Shown: piece by piece, positions 52,305 through 61,301 of the stretch | Numbering within the stretch: position 1 is the stretch's first letter | Layout of the letters: each line of letters begins with the position of its first letter | Assembly: GCA_947589425.1 (NCBI GenBank) | Contig: CANQAV010000010.1 | Coordinates: 1-61,457, forward strand | Direction: 5' to 3' | DNA from: Candidatus Gastranaerophilales bacterium | GTDB lineage: Bacteria; Cyanobacteriota; Vampirovibrionia; Gastranaerophilales; Gastranaerophilaceae | Length of the DNA: 61,457 nt | Program-made: the position numbers and the translations under genes | The notes under the pieces: generated by a model | Told to the model about the DNA's origin: nothing | Databases searched by the model: none | The model's input: the letters and a program-made list of their open reading frames with translations, nothing else

Positions 52305-53287
52305 AAATTATCCTCCAAAAAAGCAAGCTCATAAGCACTTATCGGGTCTTTCAGAGCGCCTGATTTTAAATAATATTCCGCTTGAGATAAATTGATTTTC
52401 AATCTGATTAATTCTTCTTCTTTTATATTTTTCAGTTTTTCAAGATTTTTCTTTATGATGAATTCGCTCTGGTTAAGCTTGAAACTCAGTTCACGGGGGG
52501 ACAGGGTTTTAGAATATAATTTTATTTTGAGCAAATTTGAAAAAGTTGTTTGAATAAAAGCCAAAGAAGGAAGAAAATGCTCTTTTTGCAATATGTCGGA
52601 AATTAAACAAAGAGCTTTGTCATATTTTTTTTCAATTATCAAATCGACAAGATTAAAAATATCTGCATTGCTTGAAGCGATTTCTTTAATATCTTCAATT
52701 TTAACGATATCTCTCGGGTGTATTAAAAGTTTAATCTTATCAAGCTGCATGGCTAAATCTCTCAGTTGAGTGCCCGTTGTTTGAATAAGGTAAGAGGCTT
52801 CTTTATCGCCTGTTTTAAGGGACAATTCTCCCGCCATTTTTTTGATATGAGGGATAATTTTATATTCTTCATAACTTCTAAAAGATTGAAATTCTTGTAT
52901 TTGAGCAAGTTTTTGTATTTCTTTAAAAAGTTTTTTTCTGCTGTCTGGTTTCTTTTTTTCTCCTTTTGGAGTAGGACAGACAAGAATTAAATGTATATTT
53001 TGAGAAACATTGTTTAAGCCTTCAATAAGCTCGTTTACCTGCTTATCGTCAAGTTTTTCTTTTGTTTTTGTTTCAAGAAAATATTTCGGGCATTTTATTT
53101 GTATTAAAGTATCCCCGAACATCATGGCATTTGTTCTTATGAGTTCCGAAAACAAGGAAAAAGAAGGATTGTCAACTTTTTTATAACTAAATTCGTTGAC
53201 GCCATCCTTCAATATTTCTTTTTTTAGTTTATTTATTTGGCGCTCGATTAAATAATCTTCATCGCCCCATAAAAAATATATTGCCAT
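52298..53287 (-). CDS. holA: DNA polymerase III delta subunit
   Basis: 329 residues. Opens the beta clamp. N-terminus 'MAIYFLWGDEDYLIERQI' and the central 'YLIQTTGTQLRDLAMQLDKIK', then the C-terminal helical 'FNLVDLIIEKKYDKALCLISD'. The first 18 residues fit the AAA-like domain with a missing Walker A, as expected for delta. It is directly followed by glk (gap 3 bases) and by holB. Confidence 0.88.
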   Translation of the reverse strand: MAIYFLWGDEDYLIERQINKLKKEILKDGVNEFSYKKVDNPSFSLFSELIRTNAMMFGDTLIQIKCPKYFLETKTKEKLDDKQVNELIEGLNNVSQNIHLILVCPTPKGEKKKPDSRKKLFKEIQKLAQIQEFQSFRSYEEYKIIPHIKKMAGELSLKTGDKEASYLIQTTGTQLRDLAMQLDKIKLLIHPRDIVKIEDIKEIASSNADIFNLVDLIIEKKYDKALCLISDILQKEHFLPSLAFIQTTFSNLLKIKLYSKTLSPRELSFKLNQSEFIIKKNLEKLKNIKEEELIRLKINLSQAEYYLKSGALKDPISAYELAFLEDNLC

Positions 53288-53290
53288 AAT

Positions 53291-54244
53291 TTAACTGTTG
53301 ATTAACAAACTTGCCCCGATAACACCTGCGGTATTTGCAAGCTGTGCGGGTACTACTTTAAGCGAATTTGCCTGAATAGGCATTGCTCTTTCTTCAATTG
53401 TTTTTCTTATAGGCTCAAATAATATGTCGCCCGCATCTGCAACCCCGCCCCCTATGATTATTTTTTCGGGATTTAAAAGGTTTACAACCGAAGTTAAGCC
53501 GACCCCTATGATTTTTCCTATCTGTTTAAAGATTTGTATTGAAACACTATCTCCTTGAAGGGCAGCCTGTGCAACGATATATGGAGTTATAATTCCGTCT
53601 GCCGCCATTTCTTTATATTTTGCGGATTTACCGCCTGAAATATATTCTTTTGCTAAAGTTACAATAGCAGGTCCTGATGCGTATGCTTCAAAACAGCCAA
53701 AATCTCCGCATCCGCACAAAGGTCCGTCATTTATGGACATTTTAATGTGCCCTATTTCGCCTGCCGCATTTGCTGCCCCTCTTACCAGTTTGCCGTTTAG
53801 CACGATACCCGAGCCTATGCCTGTACCTACGGTTATGCAAATTAAGTTTTCGCATCCTTTTCCTGCGCCGAAATTAAGCTCGCCCAATGCAGCGCATCTT
53901 ACATCGTTATCAAGTTTTGTGGGAATTGAAAATTCGTCCTCAATCATTTTTGCCAAAGGTATATTAACCCAGCCCGGAATATTGGGGAGATTTTTTACAA
54001 TACCCGATTTATAATCAATTTGCCCCGGTAAACCAAAGCCTATTGCTTCAATTGTCTTAGAATCCTGATTGGTTTCCTGCATTAAATCTTTTATTGCCTG
54101 TTTAATGTTGTTAACGCCTGCTTCATATCCCATTTCCGCACGTGTGGGGACTGTGTTTGAATAGGCAATTTTGCCGTCAAAATCAACAAGCGCAATCTTT
54201 ATATTTGTTCCGCCTATATCAACACCAATTCTATACTTTTTCAT
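53291..54244 (-). CDS. glcK: ROK-family glucokinase
   Basis: 317 residues. Phosphorylates glucose. ATP-binding 'GVDIGGTNIKIALVDFDG' (about 7-24), catalytic 'KLDNDVRCAALGELNFG' (about 116-132), ROK zinc motif 'CGCGDFGCFEAYASG' (about 175-189) and 'INLLNPEKIIIGGGV'-type C-terminus. No HTH, so it is a kinase and not a repressor. Same direction as holA. Confidence 0.9.
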   Translation of the reverse strand: MKKYRIGVDIGGTNIKIALVDFDGKIAYSNTVPTRAEMGYEAGVNNIKQAIKDLMQETNQDSKTIEAIGFGLPGQIDYKSGIVKNLPNIPGWVNIPLAKMIEDEFSIPTKLDNDVRCAALGELNFGAGKGCENLICITVGTGIGSGIVLNGKLVRGAANAAGEIGHIKMSINDGPLCGCGDFGCFEAYASGPAIVTLAKEYISGGKSAKYKEMAADGIITPYIVAQAALQGDSVSIQIFKQIGKIIGVGLTSVVNLLNPEKIIIGGGVADAGDILFEPIRKTIEERAMPIQANSLKVVPAQLANTAGVIGASLLINS

Positions 54245-54292
54245 TTCTTCTCCTATCTCAAGTCAGTATATAAAAATCTTAGCACAAATAAA

Positions 54293-55150
54293 TCAACATG
54301 AAATTAAATCGTCTAAATATTGCGCTATGTTTACTTTAAGTTCATTAAAGGCTTTATAATCGGATGAAATATTATAATCTTTTTCACTTGATATCATGAT
54401 TATATTTGTTATATCAAAAAGGATATTATCGCTGTTGAAAAATGTTTTATAAAATATTTTGTTTGATGTTTCGCCGTTATAAAGTTTTATATGTTTAAAA
54501 ACATTTTTATATTTATTTATTAAACCAAGGAAGAATTTATTCTTTTTGTTAAAAATATCCCTGCTTGAAGGCATATTTGATACAAAAATCCCCTCTTTTT
54601 TAAGATGTTTTTTAATCAAATTTAAATATTCAATTTCGCAAAACCTTTCGTCTATTCCATGGTTATCCGCAACATCAACAACAATAAGGTCGTATTTTTT
54701 CTTTGCTGTTTTAAGGAAAATGAGAGCATCTTGAAGATAAAAGTTTGTATTATCATCAAGACAAAAGTCAAAATATTTTTCTGCAATTTCAAGAGAATAT
54801 TCTTCAATATCAACTATGTCAAGCCTTTTAATTTTAAAAAGCTTTTTGTATTGTTTAATGATATATCCGCTTCCAAGCCCGATAAAGAGAACATCTTTTA
54901 TATTTTTATTCATCAGACAGGGAATTAAGAAATAGTTAATATAAGGCAGATTGCCTTCATAACTTTTTGTTTTAATGTATCCCGCCTGATAAGTGTCTTT
55001 ATATTTAATAAATCTTCCCAAATCATTTTGAACAATCTTGATTTCATGAAATGTCGAATTGAATTTTCTGATTATTTTTTCATGGATATCAAAATTGTCT
55101 TTATGTTTTACAGGGCTTTTTAATGAAAGATTTTCGGGTATTATTGTCAT
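54293..55150 (-). CDS. Spermidine-synthase-like methyltransferase-fold protein
   Basis: 285 residues. The aminopropyltransferase fold is indicated by 'LFIGLGSGYIIKQYKKLF' (about 95-112), 'LDIVDIEEYSLEIAEKYF' with acidic residue pair, 'FYLQDALIFLKTAKKKYDL' and 'IVVDVADNHG'. Usual polyamine-binding residues 'D-SD' are changed to 'VDVADNHG', so the substrate is not certain. The gene is divergent from the EndoQ-UvrD gene, 59 bases apart; the ATG lies within an otherwise possible upstream extension of that gene. Confidence 0.68.
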   Translation of the reverse strand: MTIIPENLSLKSPVKHKDNFDIHEKIIRKFNSTFHEIKIVQNDLGRFIKYKDTYQAGYIKTKSYEGNLPYINYFLIPCLMNKNIKDVLFIGLGSGYIIKQYKKLFKIKRLDIVDIEEYSLEIAEKYFDFCLDDNTNFYLQDALIFLKTAKKKYDLIVVDVADNHGIDERFCEIEYLNLIKKHLKKEGIFVSNMPSSRDIFNKKNKFFLGLINKYKNVFKHIKLYNGETSNKIFYKTFFNSDNILFDITNIIMISSEKDYNISSDYKAFNELKVNIAQYLDDLISC

Positions 55151-55193
55151 TTGTATATTATATTATAAGTTTGCGAAATTTTTCAATTATTGC

Positions 55194-55199
55194 TATACT
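55194..55199 (+). promoter_or_regulatory. Extended -10 promoter of the EndoQ-UvrD gene
   Basis: TGCTATACT is a TGn extended -10 (hexamer TATACT). The box ends ten bases before the ATG at 55210, predicting a leader of only a few bases and no Shine-Dalgarno sequence. Confidence 0.55.
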
Positions 55200-55209
55200 C
55201 AAAAGAATT

Positions 55210-58095
55210 ATGCAGTATGCTGATTTACATATACATTCAAAATATTCTCGTGCAACAAGTAAGGACCTTGACTTTGAAAATTTGTGTCTTTGGGGAGCTA
55301 AAAAAGGTTTATCTCTTATTTCAACGGGAGATTTCACCCACCCCAAGTGGTTTGATGAAATTAAAGAAAAGCTTATATATCTGGGAGACGGCACTTTTAA
55401 ATTAAAAGACGAAATTGAAAAATCAGTTCTTAAGGACTATCCGAAATTATCCCCTCCGAGGTTTGTTTTATCGGTTGAAATTTCAACGATTTATAAAAAA
55501 TGGGATAAAACAAGAAAAGTGCATCATGTTGTTTTTTGCCCGGATATAAAAAGCGCACAAACATTTAGGGAAAAACTTGATTCAATCGGCAATATTAATT
55601 CTGACGGCAGACCGATTTTAGGACTTAATTCAAGAAATTTACTTGAAATTGCGCTTTCTTCGTCAAGCGATTCTTTTATTATTCCCGCTCATATTTGGAC
55701 TCCATGGTTTTCTGTTTTAGGCTCAAAATCAGGTTTTGATTCAATTGAAGATTGTTATGAAGATTTGTCGGATTATATTTTTGCACTGGAAACGGGGCTT
55801 TCTTCTGACCCTTATATGAATTGGCGGGTTTCAAAACTTGATAAATACAGACTTGTGTCAAATTCGGATGCTCATTCTCCTTCAAAATTGGCTCGTGAAG
55901 CAACGGTGTTTGATATTGACCTTAATTATTCAACTCTGAAAAACGCTCTTAAAACAGGGGAAGGTTATTTTGCAACCGTTGAATTTTTTCCCGAAGAAGG
56001 CAAATATCATATAGACGGGCACAGAAAATGCGGAGTTTGTTTTGATGCATTGCAGACTAAAAAATTAAACGGAATTTGTCCGATTTGCAAAAAACCTTTA
56101 ACAATCGGTGTTTCATACAGGGTTAATGAGCTTGCGGACAGGTTTGGTGATTTTGTGCCCCCGAAAACGGCAGGCAAAGTATACAGTCTTGTACCTTTAG
56201 CAGAGATTATATCCGAAATTTTCTCTTTGGGAACGGCATCAAAAAAAGTCGCATTTGAATATGAAAGATTGATTTTAAAATTCGGCTCAGAGCTTGATAT
56301 ATTGCAAAATGTTGACCTTGACTTAATTGGAAAAGACAGTCCCATATTAAAAGAAGCACTTTTCAGGTTGAGGAACGGTAATGTTATTAAAAAAGCGGGT
56401 TATGACGGCGAATACGGCTCAATAAAATTATTTAAAGAAGGCGAAGCTAAAAATTTTTATAATTTAAAACTTGATATAAAGCAATTGCCCAATGAAACAA
56501 AAACAAGGGAAAAAGTATATGAAGCGCCGGAATTGCAGAAAAATGAAGAAAATTATTCGATTGAAAAAGATTTAATTCAGGAAGAAATTATTAAAAATTC
56601 CGCACAAAGAATATTAATTACGGCGGGACCAGGCTCGGGCAAGACAACGGTTTTAACAAAAAGAATTGCATATTTAATAAACGAGAAAAAAGCAGACTCG
56701 AAAAAAATTCTTGCCATAACTTTTACAAAAAAAGCGTGTTCGGAAATGAAGCAGAGGCTTGAAAAATTAGCTTTTGATAAAGAAATAAACATACATACAT
56801 TCCATTCGCTCTGTTTTAACATCTTAAAAGAAAAGGCAAATTATGCGGGACTTAAAGATGATTTTAGAATTATTTGCGAAGATGAAAAGAAATTTTTAGG
56901 GGATAACATTCAAAATTCTCTGACTTTTGACGATTTAATTTTATATACCCTAAAGCTTTTTGAAAATAATCCCGATATTAAAAAAGAATATCAAGACAGG
57001 TTTAAATATATTTTTATTGACGAATATCAGGATATTGACGAAAATCAGTATAAGCTTATAAAATATTTAACTTTGAATGATACAAATATTTTTGCAATCG
57101 GTGATAAAAATCAGGCAATTTACGGTTTCAGAGGGGGAAGTGCAAGATTTTTCAATAATTTTACGCTTGATTATAAGGATGCAAAAGTTATTACTTTAAA
57201 AAATAATTACCGCTCATCAAAAAATATTGTTGATGCTTCAAATAAAATTATCAATTCTTACGATATGAGCGCAAAAAATCCTCTGAAATGCGACAAAATA
57301 ACTCTTTATCGGGCAAAAAGCGAAAAAGAAGAAGCAGAGTATATTATAAGTATGATTGAAAACATAATCGGAGGTAAAAGCTTCTTCTCAATGGATTCAA
57401 ACAGAGTATCAGACCCTGAAAATAAAGAAAACTATTCGTTTAGCGATTTTGCAATTTTCTTCAGGTCAAAATCATTTTTAGCTCCCGTTAAAGAAGCGCT
57501 TGAGCGCTCGAGTATGCCATATTGCATATATTCTAATTCAAAGTTAATTGAATTAGAGCCTATAAAAAGGCTTTTATTTAAATTAGATGATGAAACAGAT
57601 GTTTCTTTCCAACTTAAAAAATTTGAAGATGAGTTTTTGGATATTCCTAAATATGTTTATTCATATCTTCTGGAATTATCGGAAAAATCTTTAAACAAGG
57701 CGAATTTCATTCACGAAGTTTCTCTTTCTTGCTTAAGTGATACTTATGATAAAAATGCGGACAGGATTTCTCTTATGTCGCTTCATGCTTCAAAGGGGCT
57801 TGAATTTCCGTGTGTATTTATTTTTGGTGCGGAAGAAGGAATAATTCCTTCTCGCTATACGCAAAACGAACAAGAAACAGAGGAAGAAAAAAGACTTTTG
57901 TATGTCGGTATAACAAGGGCAAAAAATCAAGCATATATCACCTATTGCAAAAAAAGACTTGTGAACAGCACAATAAAAGAACGACAAAGAAGCAGATTTT
58001 TAGATGTATTGGATAGTGAAACTTGTAATTTTAAGGAAGCAAAAGAAAACAAAAATATCGAAAAAGCACGGCAATTAAGCCTTTTTAAGCTTTGA
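55210..58095 (+). CDS. EndoQ-like PHP nuclease fused to a UvrD/PcrA-type helicase
   Basis: 961 residues from the ATG at 55210; longer readings reach into the divergent gene and give hydrophobic junk. Residues about 1-430 match EndoQ, a PHP-fold nuclease for deaminated bases: 'YADLHIHSKYSRATSKDL', 'STGDFTHPKWF', 'VHHVVFCPD', 'IPAHIWTPWFSVLGSKSG', 'ALETGLSSDPYMNWR' and 'VSNSDAHSP'. A four-Cys zinc site lies at about 273-293. From about 460: Walker A 'GPGSGKTT' (about 472), 'ITFTKKACSEMKQRL', 'FIDEYQD' (about 604), 'GDKNQAIYGFRGG', 'MSLHASKGLEF', and motif VI 'YVGITRAK' (about 897). The helicase part is compact (about 500 residues). It suggests nicking and unwinding in one protein. Confidence 0.85.
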   Translation: MQYADLHIHSKYSRATSKDLDFENLCLWGAKKGLSLISTGDFTHPKWFDEIKEKLIYLGDGTFKLKDEIEKSVLKDYPKLSPPRFVLSVEISTIYKKWDKTRKVHHVVFCPDIKSAQTFREKLDSIGNINSDGRPILGLNSRNLLEIALSSSSDSFIIPAHIWTPWFSVLGSKSGFDSIEDCYEDLSDYIFALETGLSSDPYMNWRVSKLDKYRLVSNSDAHSPSKLAREATVFDIDLNYSTLKNALKTGEGYFATVEFFPEEGKYHIDGHRKCGVCFDALQTKKLNGICPICKKPLTIGVSYRVNELADRFGDFVPPKTAGKVYSLVPLAEIISEIFSLGTASKKVAFEYERLILKFGSELDILQNVDLDLIGKDSPILKEALFRLRNGNVIKKAGYDGEYGSIKLFKEGEAKNFYNLKLDIKQLPNETKTREKVYEAPELQKNEENYSIEKDLIQEEIIKNSAQRILITAGPGSGKTTVLTKRIAYLINEKKADSKKILAITFTKKACSEMKQRLEKLAFDKEINIHTFHSLCFNILKEKANYAGLKDDFRIICEDEKKFLGDNIQNSLTFDDLILYTLKLFENNPDIKKEYQDRFKYIFIDEYQDIDENQYKLIKYLTLNDTNIFAIGDKNQAIYGFRGGSARFFNNFTLDYKDAKVITLKNNYRSSKNIVDASNKIINSYDMSAKNPLKCDKITLYRAKSEKEEAEYIISMIENIIGGKSFFSMDSNRVSDPENKENYSFSDFAIFFRSKSFLAPVKEALERSSMPYCIYSNSKLIELEPIKRLLFKLDDETDVSFQLKKFEDEFLDIPKYVYSYLLELSEKSLNKANFIHEVSLSCLSDTYDKNADRISLMSLHASKGLEFPCVFIFGAEEGIIPSRYTQNEQETEEEKRLLYVGITRAKNQAYITYCKKRLVNSTIKERQRSRFLDVLDSETCNFKEAKENKNIEKARQLSLFKL

Positions 58096-58140
58096 TATTG
58101 CGCAAAAAATTTTTTTGTTATATTATTCTTTTGCTGATAT

Positions 58141-58211
58141 TCTCGGATCGTCTAGCGGTAGGACAGCAGACTCTGGATCTGCTTACGGTGGTTCGAATCC
58201 ATCTCCGAGAG
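58141..58211 (+). tRNA. tRNA-Gln (anticodon CTG)
   Basis: 71 bases. Acceptor TCTCGGA pairs with TCCGAGA, D-arm present, anticodon stem GCAGA/TCTGC with loop CTCTGGA (anticodon CTG, reads CAG), T-stem GGTGG/CCATC (one G-T pair) with TTCGAAT loop, discriminator G. CCA not encoded. Ends four bases from the convergent histidine-kinase stop. Confidence 0.93.
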
Positions 58212-58215
58212 TTTT

Positions 58216-59217
58216 TTAGTTTATATTATCGGGGAAAATTAAACTGAAGTTTGCGCCTTTTTCTTTGTTGTTTTGTGCGCTTAATTTACCTTTGTGTGCA
58301 AGCATTATCTTGTTTACTATATAAAGCCCAAGCCCCAAACCGACATCGGAATATTTTTTTGCTCCGGTATAATATTTTGTAAAAAGATGATTAATTTCAT
58401 CTTCCTTAATTCCATCCCCTTCATCAATAAACGAAATAACAACACCCTCAAGATTTTTTTCAAGCCGAATTATGATTGTTTTAGAATTTTTGGAATATTT
58501 TATTGCGTTTGATAAAAGATTGTTTAATGCTCTTTTTATTAAAAACGGGTCGAGAGGGTATGTTATATCTTCGTTTTTTTCAAAAATCGCTTCTTTTTGT
58601 TTGATTTTTAAAATACTTTTATTTTGCTCAATCACTTCATTAATTAATTCGTTTAAATTTGTATCTTCAATATTTGTTTCAAAATCTTTTATATCAAGCT
58701 TTTGAGCATCAAGCAGATTTATTACAAGATTTTTTAAATCATTGTTTGAAATTTTAAGATTATTAATTGCATCTTTCTGGCTTTCGCTTAATTGCCCGAA
58801 ACTCCCCTCGAGGAATAAATCATAAGTATTATCCTGTGCAATCAACGGAACTTTTAAATCATGCGCCAAAGACGAGATAAAATCTTGTTTAATGTTTTGG
58901 CTTTGTTTTTCTCTTTCAATATATTCATTAATCATTATATCCCTATCTTTAATGCTTTCTAAAAGAGCATTCGTATTTTTTGACATTTGAGAAGTTAAAG
59001 CATCACAGGCTTCGGGACACTTTGAATTTAAATTGCCGTAACGCGCGGATGTAATTATATTTAAATAAGTGTATAAAAATTTATTTAAATGATTATGTTT
59101 TATTAAAAGTTTGATATATTTCACAACCAAAGCAATAACCGCCGCAACGGTCATAACTAAAAATATAAAACCGAATGAAATTATAGTTGTGTTATGTAAT
59201 ATATTTTCTCTTATCAT
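58216..59217 (-). CDS. Membrane-anchored histidine kinase (orphan)
   Basis: 333 residues. One hydrophobic helix at about 12-34 follows a short N-terminus; no sizeable periplasmic domain. A linker (35-100) precedes the HisKA domain 'DFISSLAHDLKVPLIAQDN' (His about 121) and HATPase_c: 'NNLLSNAIKYS' N-box (about 232), 'FIDEGDGIKEDE', 'GLGLGLYIVNKIMLAHKGKL'. No response regulator is next to it, so its partner lies elsewhere. A TATAAT sits three bases before the ATG. Confidence 0.88.
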   Translation of the reverse strand: MIRENILHNTTIISFGFIFLVMTVAAVIALVVKYIKLLIKHNHLNKFLYTYLNIITSARYGNLNSKCPEACDALTSQMSKNTNALLESIKDRDIMINEYIEREKQSQNIKQDFISSLAHDLKVPLIAQDNTYDLFLEGSFGQLSESQKDAINNLKISNNDLKNLVINLLDAQKLDIKDFETNIEDTNLNELINEVIEQNKSILKIKQKEAIFEKNEDITYPLDPFLIKRALNNLLSNAIKYSKNSKTIIIRLEKNLEGVVISFIDEGDGIKEDEINHLFTKYYTGAKKYSDVGLGLGLYIVNKIMLAHKGKLSAQNNKEKGANFSLIFPDNIN

Positions 59218-59330
59218 TTTATTATATTATCCTTTGTTTTTTTCGGATATGCAACAAATTGTCTTTTGTTATAAAAAGACAAAAATATTTTTTTATGCAA
59301 TAATCATGTTTATATAGAGGAAAACCAACG

Positions 59331-61145
59331 ATGAAACTGGATAAAATTTCTACAAAAACAGCATTTGATTACGGCTATTTGCTAAAAAGAATTTTCCCGT
59401 ATATAAAACCTTTATTGTTCAGAATATTTTTAACATTCTTTTTAGCGGTTCCGCTCGGGTTATTGGACGGTGCTACGGCATTTGTTTTAAAACCTTATAT
59501 TGATGTTGTGGTAAACGGAAATACGATTACCGTTTTTGATTTAACTTTAACACGTGATATTCTCGCAAAAATTATTCCGCCGGGGATTGTTGTGTTTGCG
59601 GGCGTTCAGGGGGTTTTAAGATATTTAAATACATATTTGTCGGACTGGATAAGTTTAACTATTGCAAATTCCGTTAAAATGGATTTATTTAAAAAACTTG
59701 TTTTCTTGGATTCAAAGTTTTATGATGAAAATTCTTCGGGGCTTGTGATTTCAAGATTTTTGTCCGATCCGGACAGCGCAAGCAGATCTATTATCAACAG
59801 CATTAAAACTCTTATAACTTCTCTTACAAGCGCATTGGGATTGATATTTGTACTTTTATATAATTCCTGGGAACTTGCGCTTGTGGGGGTAATTGTTCTT
59901 GTATGTGCATTTTTACCAATGACATTTTTAAGAAAAAAAATTAAAGAAGTTTCAAACTTGAGTACGGTTGTAGGCGGAAATATTACAACTTCTTTTAATG
60001 AAACATATCACGGGAACAAAATTATCTCGGGTTATAACCTTCAAAATGATATTTATGAAAAAGTTAAAAGATTAATCAGGGAAACATTTTCTCTTCAGAT
60101 GTCTTTAACAAAAAGAACGGGTTGGCTTTCGCCTATTATGTACATTATTGCGAGCATTGGTATTGCTTTTGTTATGCTTGTCGGAAATAATTTAATAATG
60201 TCCGGAAGGCTTACAACGGGTAGTTTTGCAAGTTTTATCACTTCACTGCTTCTTTTATATAAGCCGGTTAAGTCGATTGGACAGGATTTAACAAATATGC
60301 AGTCAATATTTGTTGCTCTAAGTCGTGTATTTGAATTGTTTGATTTTAATTCAAGAATTGAAAACAAAGGAGAAAAAATTATTAAGAGTGCTCCCGATAA
60401 GATTGAATTTAAAAATGTTTGTTTTTCTTATGACGGAGAGAAAGAAATTCTTCACAATATTTCTTTTGATGTTAAAAAAGGTCAAACGATTGCTCTTGTC
60501 GGAAATTCAGGGGGTGGAAAATCGACAATTGTAAATCTTTTGCCGAGGTTTTACGATGTTAACAAAGGGGCGATACTTTTCGACGGAGTTAATATTAAAG
60601 ATATAGAGCTTAATTCACTGAGAAATTCAATATCTGAAGTATTTCAGGATAATTTTTTGTTTACGGGAACCATAAAAGACAACATTTTAATGGGAAATAA
60701 AAATGCTTCGGATGAAGATATAAAAAAAGCTCTTAAAATGGCGCATCTTGATGAGTTTACCGATGAATTAGAGCATGGGGCTGATACGTTTATAGGTGAA
60801 AATGGCGCATCGCTTTCGGGCGGGCAGAAACAAAGAGTCGCAATTGCTCGTGCAATGATAAAAGATGCGCCTATTACGGTATTAGACGAAGCAACTTCCG
60901 CACTTGACAATAAGTCTGAAAAAATTGTTCAAAAGGCTCTTGATAACCTTATGAAAGACAGAACGGTTTTTGTTATCGCTCACAGGCTTTCGACTATATT
61001 TAACGCAGATAAAATTGTGGTTATTGATGAAGGCAGGGTTGTTGAAATCGGAACTCATGAAGAACTGATTAACATACCTGAGGGAAAATACAGGAATTTA
61101 TATAATATGCAGTTTAAAAATCAAGAAGATTTGCAAAAAATTTAA
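59331..61145 (+). CDS. msbA: MsbA-like ABC exporter
   Basis: 604 residues, full-length half transporter. N-terminal six-helix domain (about 30-320), then the ATPase: Walker A 'LVGNSGGGKSTIVNLLPRF' (about 389-407), Q-loop 'EVFQDNFLFTGT', signature 'SLSGGQKQRVAIARAM' (about 500-515), Walker B 'PITVLDEATSALD' and H-switch 'FVIAHRLSTI'. MsbA-type proteins flip lipid A core across the inner membrane, consistent with KdsC in this window; a peptide or drug exporter is the alternative. GAGGAAAA gives the ribosome site. Single gene. Confidence 0.9.
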   Translation: MKLDKISTKTAFDYGYLLKRIFPYIKPLLFRIFLTFFLAVPLGLLDGATAFVLKPYIDVVVNGNTITVFDLTLTRDILAKIIPPGIVVFAGVQGVLRYLNTYLSDWISLTIANSVKMDLFKKLVFLDSKFYDENSSGLVISRFLSDPDSASRSIINSIKTLITSLTSALGLIFVLLYNSWELALVGVIVLVCAFLPMTFLRKKIKEVSNLSTVVGGNITTSFNETYHGNKIISGYNLQNDIYEKVKRLIRETFSLQMSLTKRTGWLSPIMYIIASIGIAFVMLVGNNLIMSGRLTTGSFASFITSLLLLYKPVKSIGQDLTNMQSIFVALSRVFELFDFNSRIENKGEKIIKSAPDKIEFKNVCFSYDGEKEILHNISFDVKKGQTIALVGNSGGGKSTIVNLLPRFYDVNKGAILFDGVNIKDIELNSLRNSISEVFQDNFLFTGTIKDNILMGNKNASDEDIKKALKMAHLDEFTDELEHGADTFIGENGASLSGGQKQRVAIARAMIKDAPITVLDEATSALDNKSEKIVQKALDNLMKDRTVFVIAHRLSTIFNADKIVVIDEGRVVEIGTHEELINIPEGKYRNLYNMQFKNQEDLQKI

Positions 61146-61153
61146 AACTCTGC

Positions 61154-61181
61154 TTGACAATTGTTCTTTATATAATATTAT
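61154..61181 (+). promoter_or_regulatory. Promoter of tRNA-Val
   Basis: Consensus TTGACA (61154-61159), 16 bases, TATTAT (61176-61181), predicted start about seven bases before the tRNA. The best -35/-10 pair seen in the window. Confidence 0.75.
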
Positions 61182-61194
61182 AGTTATTGCGAAA

Positions 61195-61270
61195 GGGCGT
61201 TTAGCTCAGTTGGTAGAGCGCCTCCCTTACAAGGAGGATGTCGGGAGTTCGAGCCTCTCAACGCCCACCA
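61195..61270 (+). tRNA. tRNA-Val (anticodon TAC)
   Basis: 76 bases including an encoded CCA. Acceptor GGGCGTT/AACGCCC, D-arm GCTC/GAGC, anticodon stem CCTCC/GGAGG with loop CTTACAA (anticodon TAC), T-arm GGGAG/CTCTC-like with TTCGAGC loop, discriminator A. The other two tRNAs here lack encoded CCA. Confidence 0.95.
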
Positions 61271-61272
61271 TT

Positions 61273-61301
61273 AAAACCACTCATTAAAGTGGTTTTTTTA
61301 T
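61273..61301 (+). terminator. Terminator after tRNA-Val
   Basis: AAAACCACT pairs with AGTGGTTTT, followed by TTTTATT; it lies two bases past the CCA. Confidence 0.85.
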
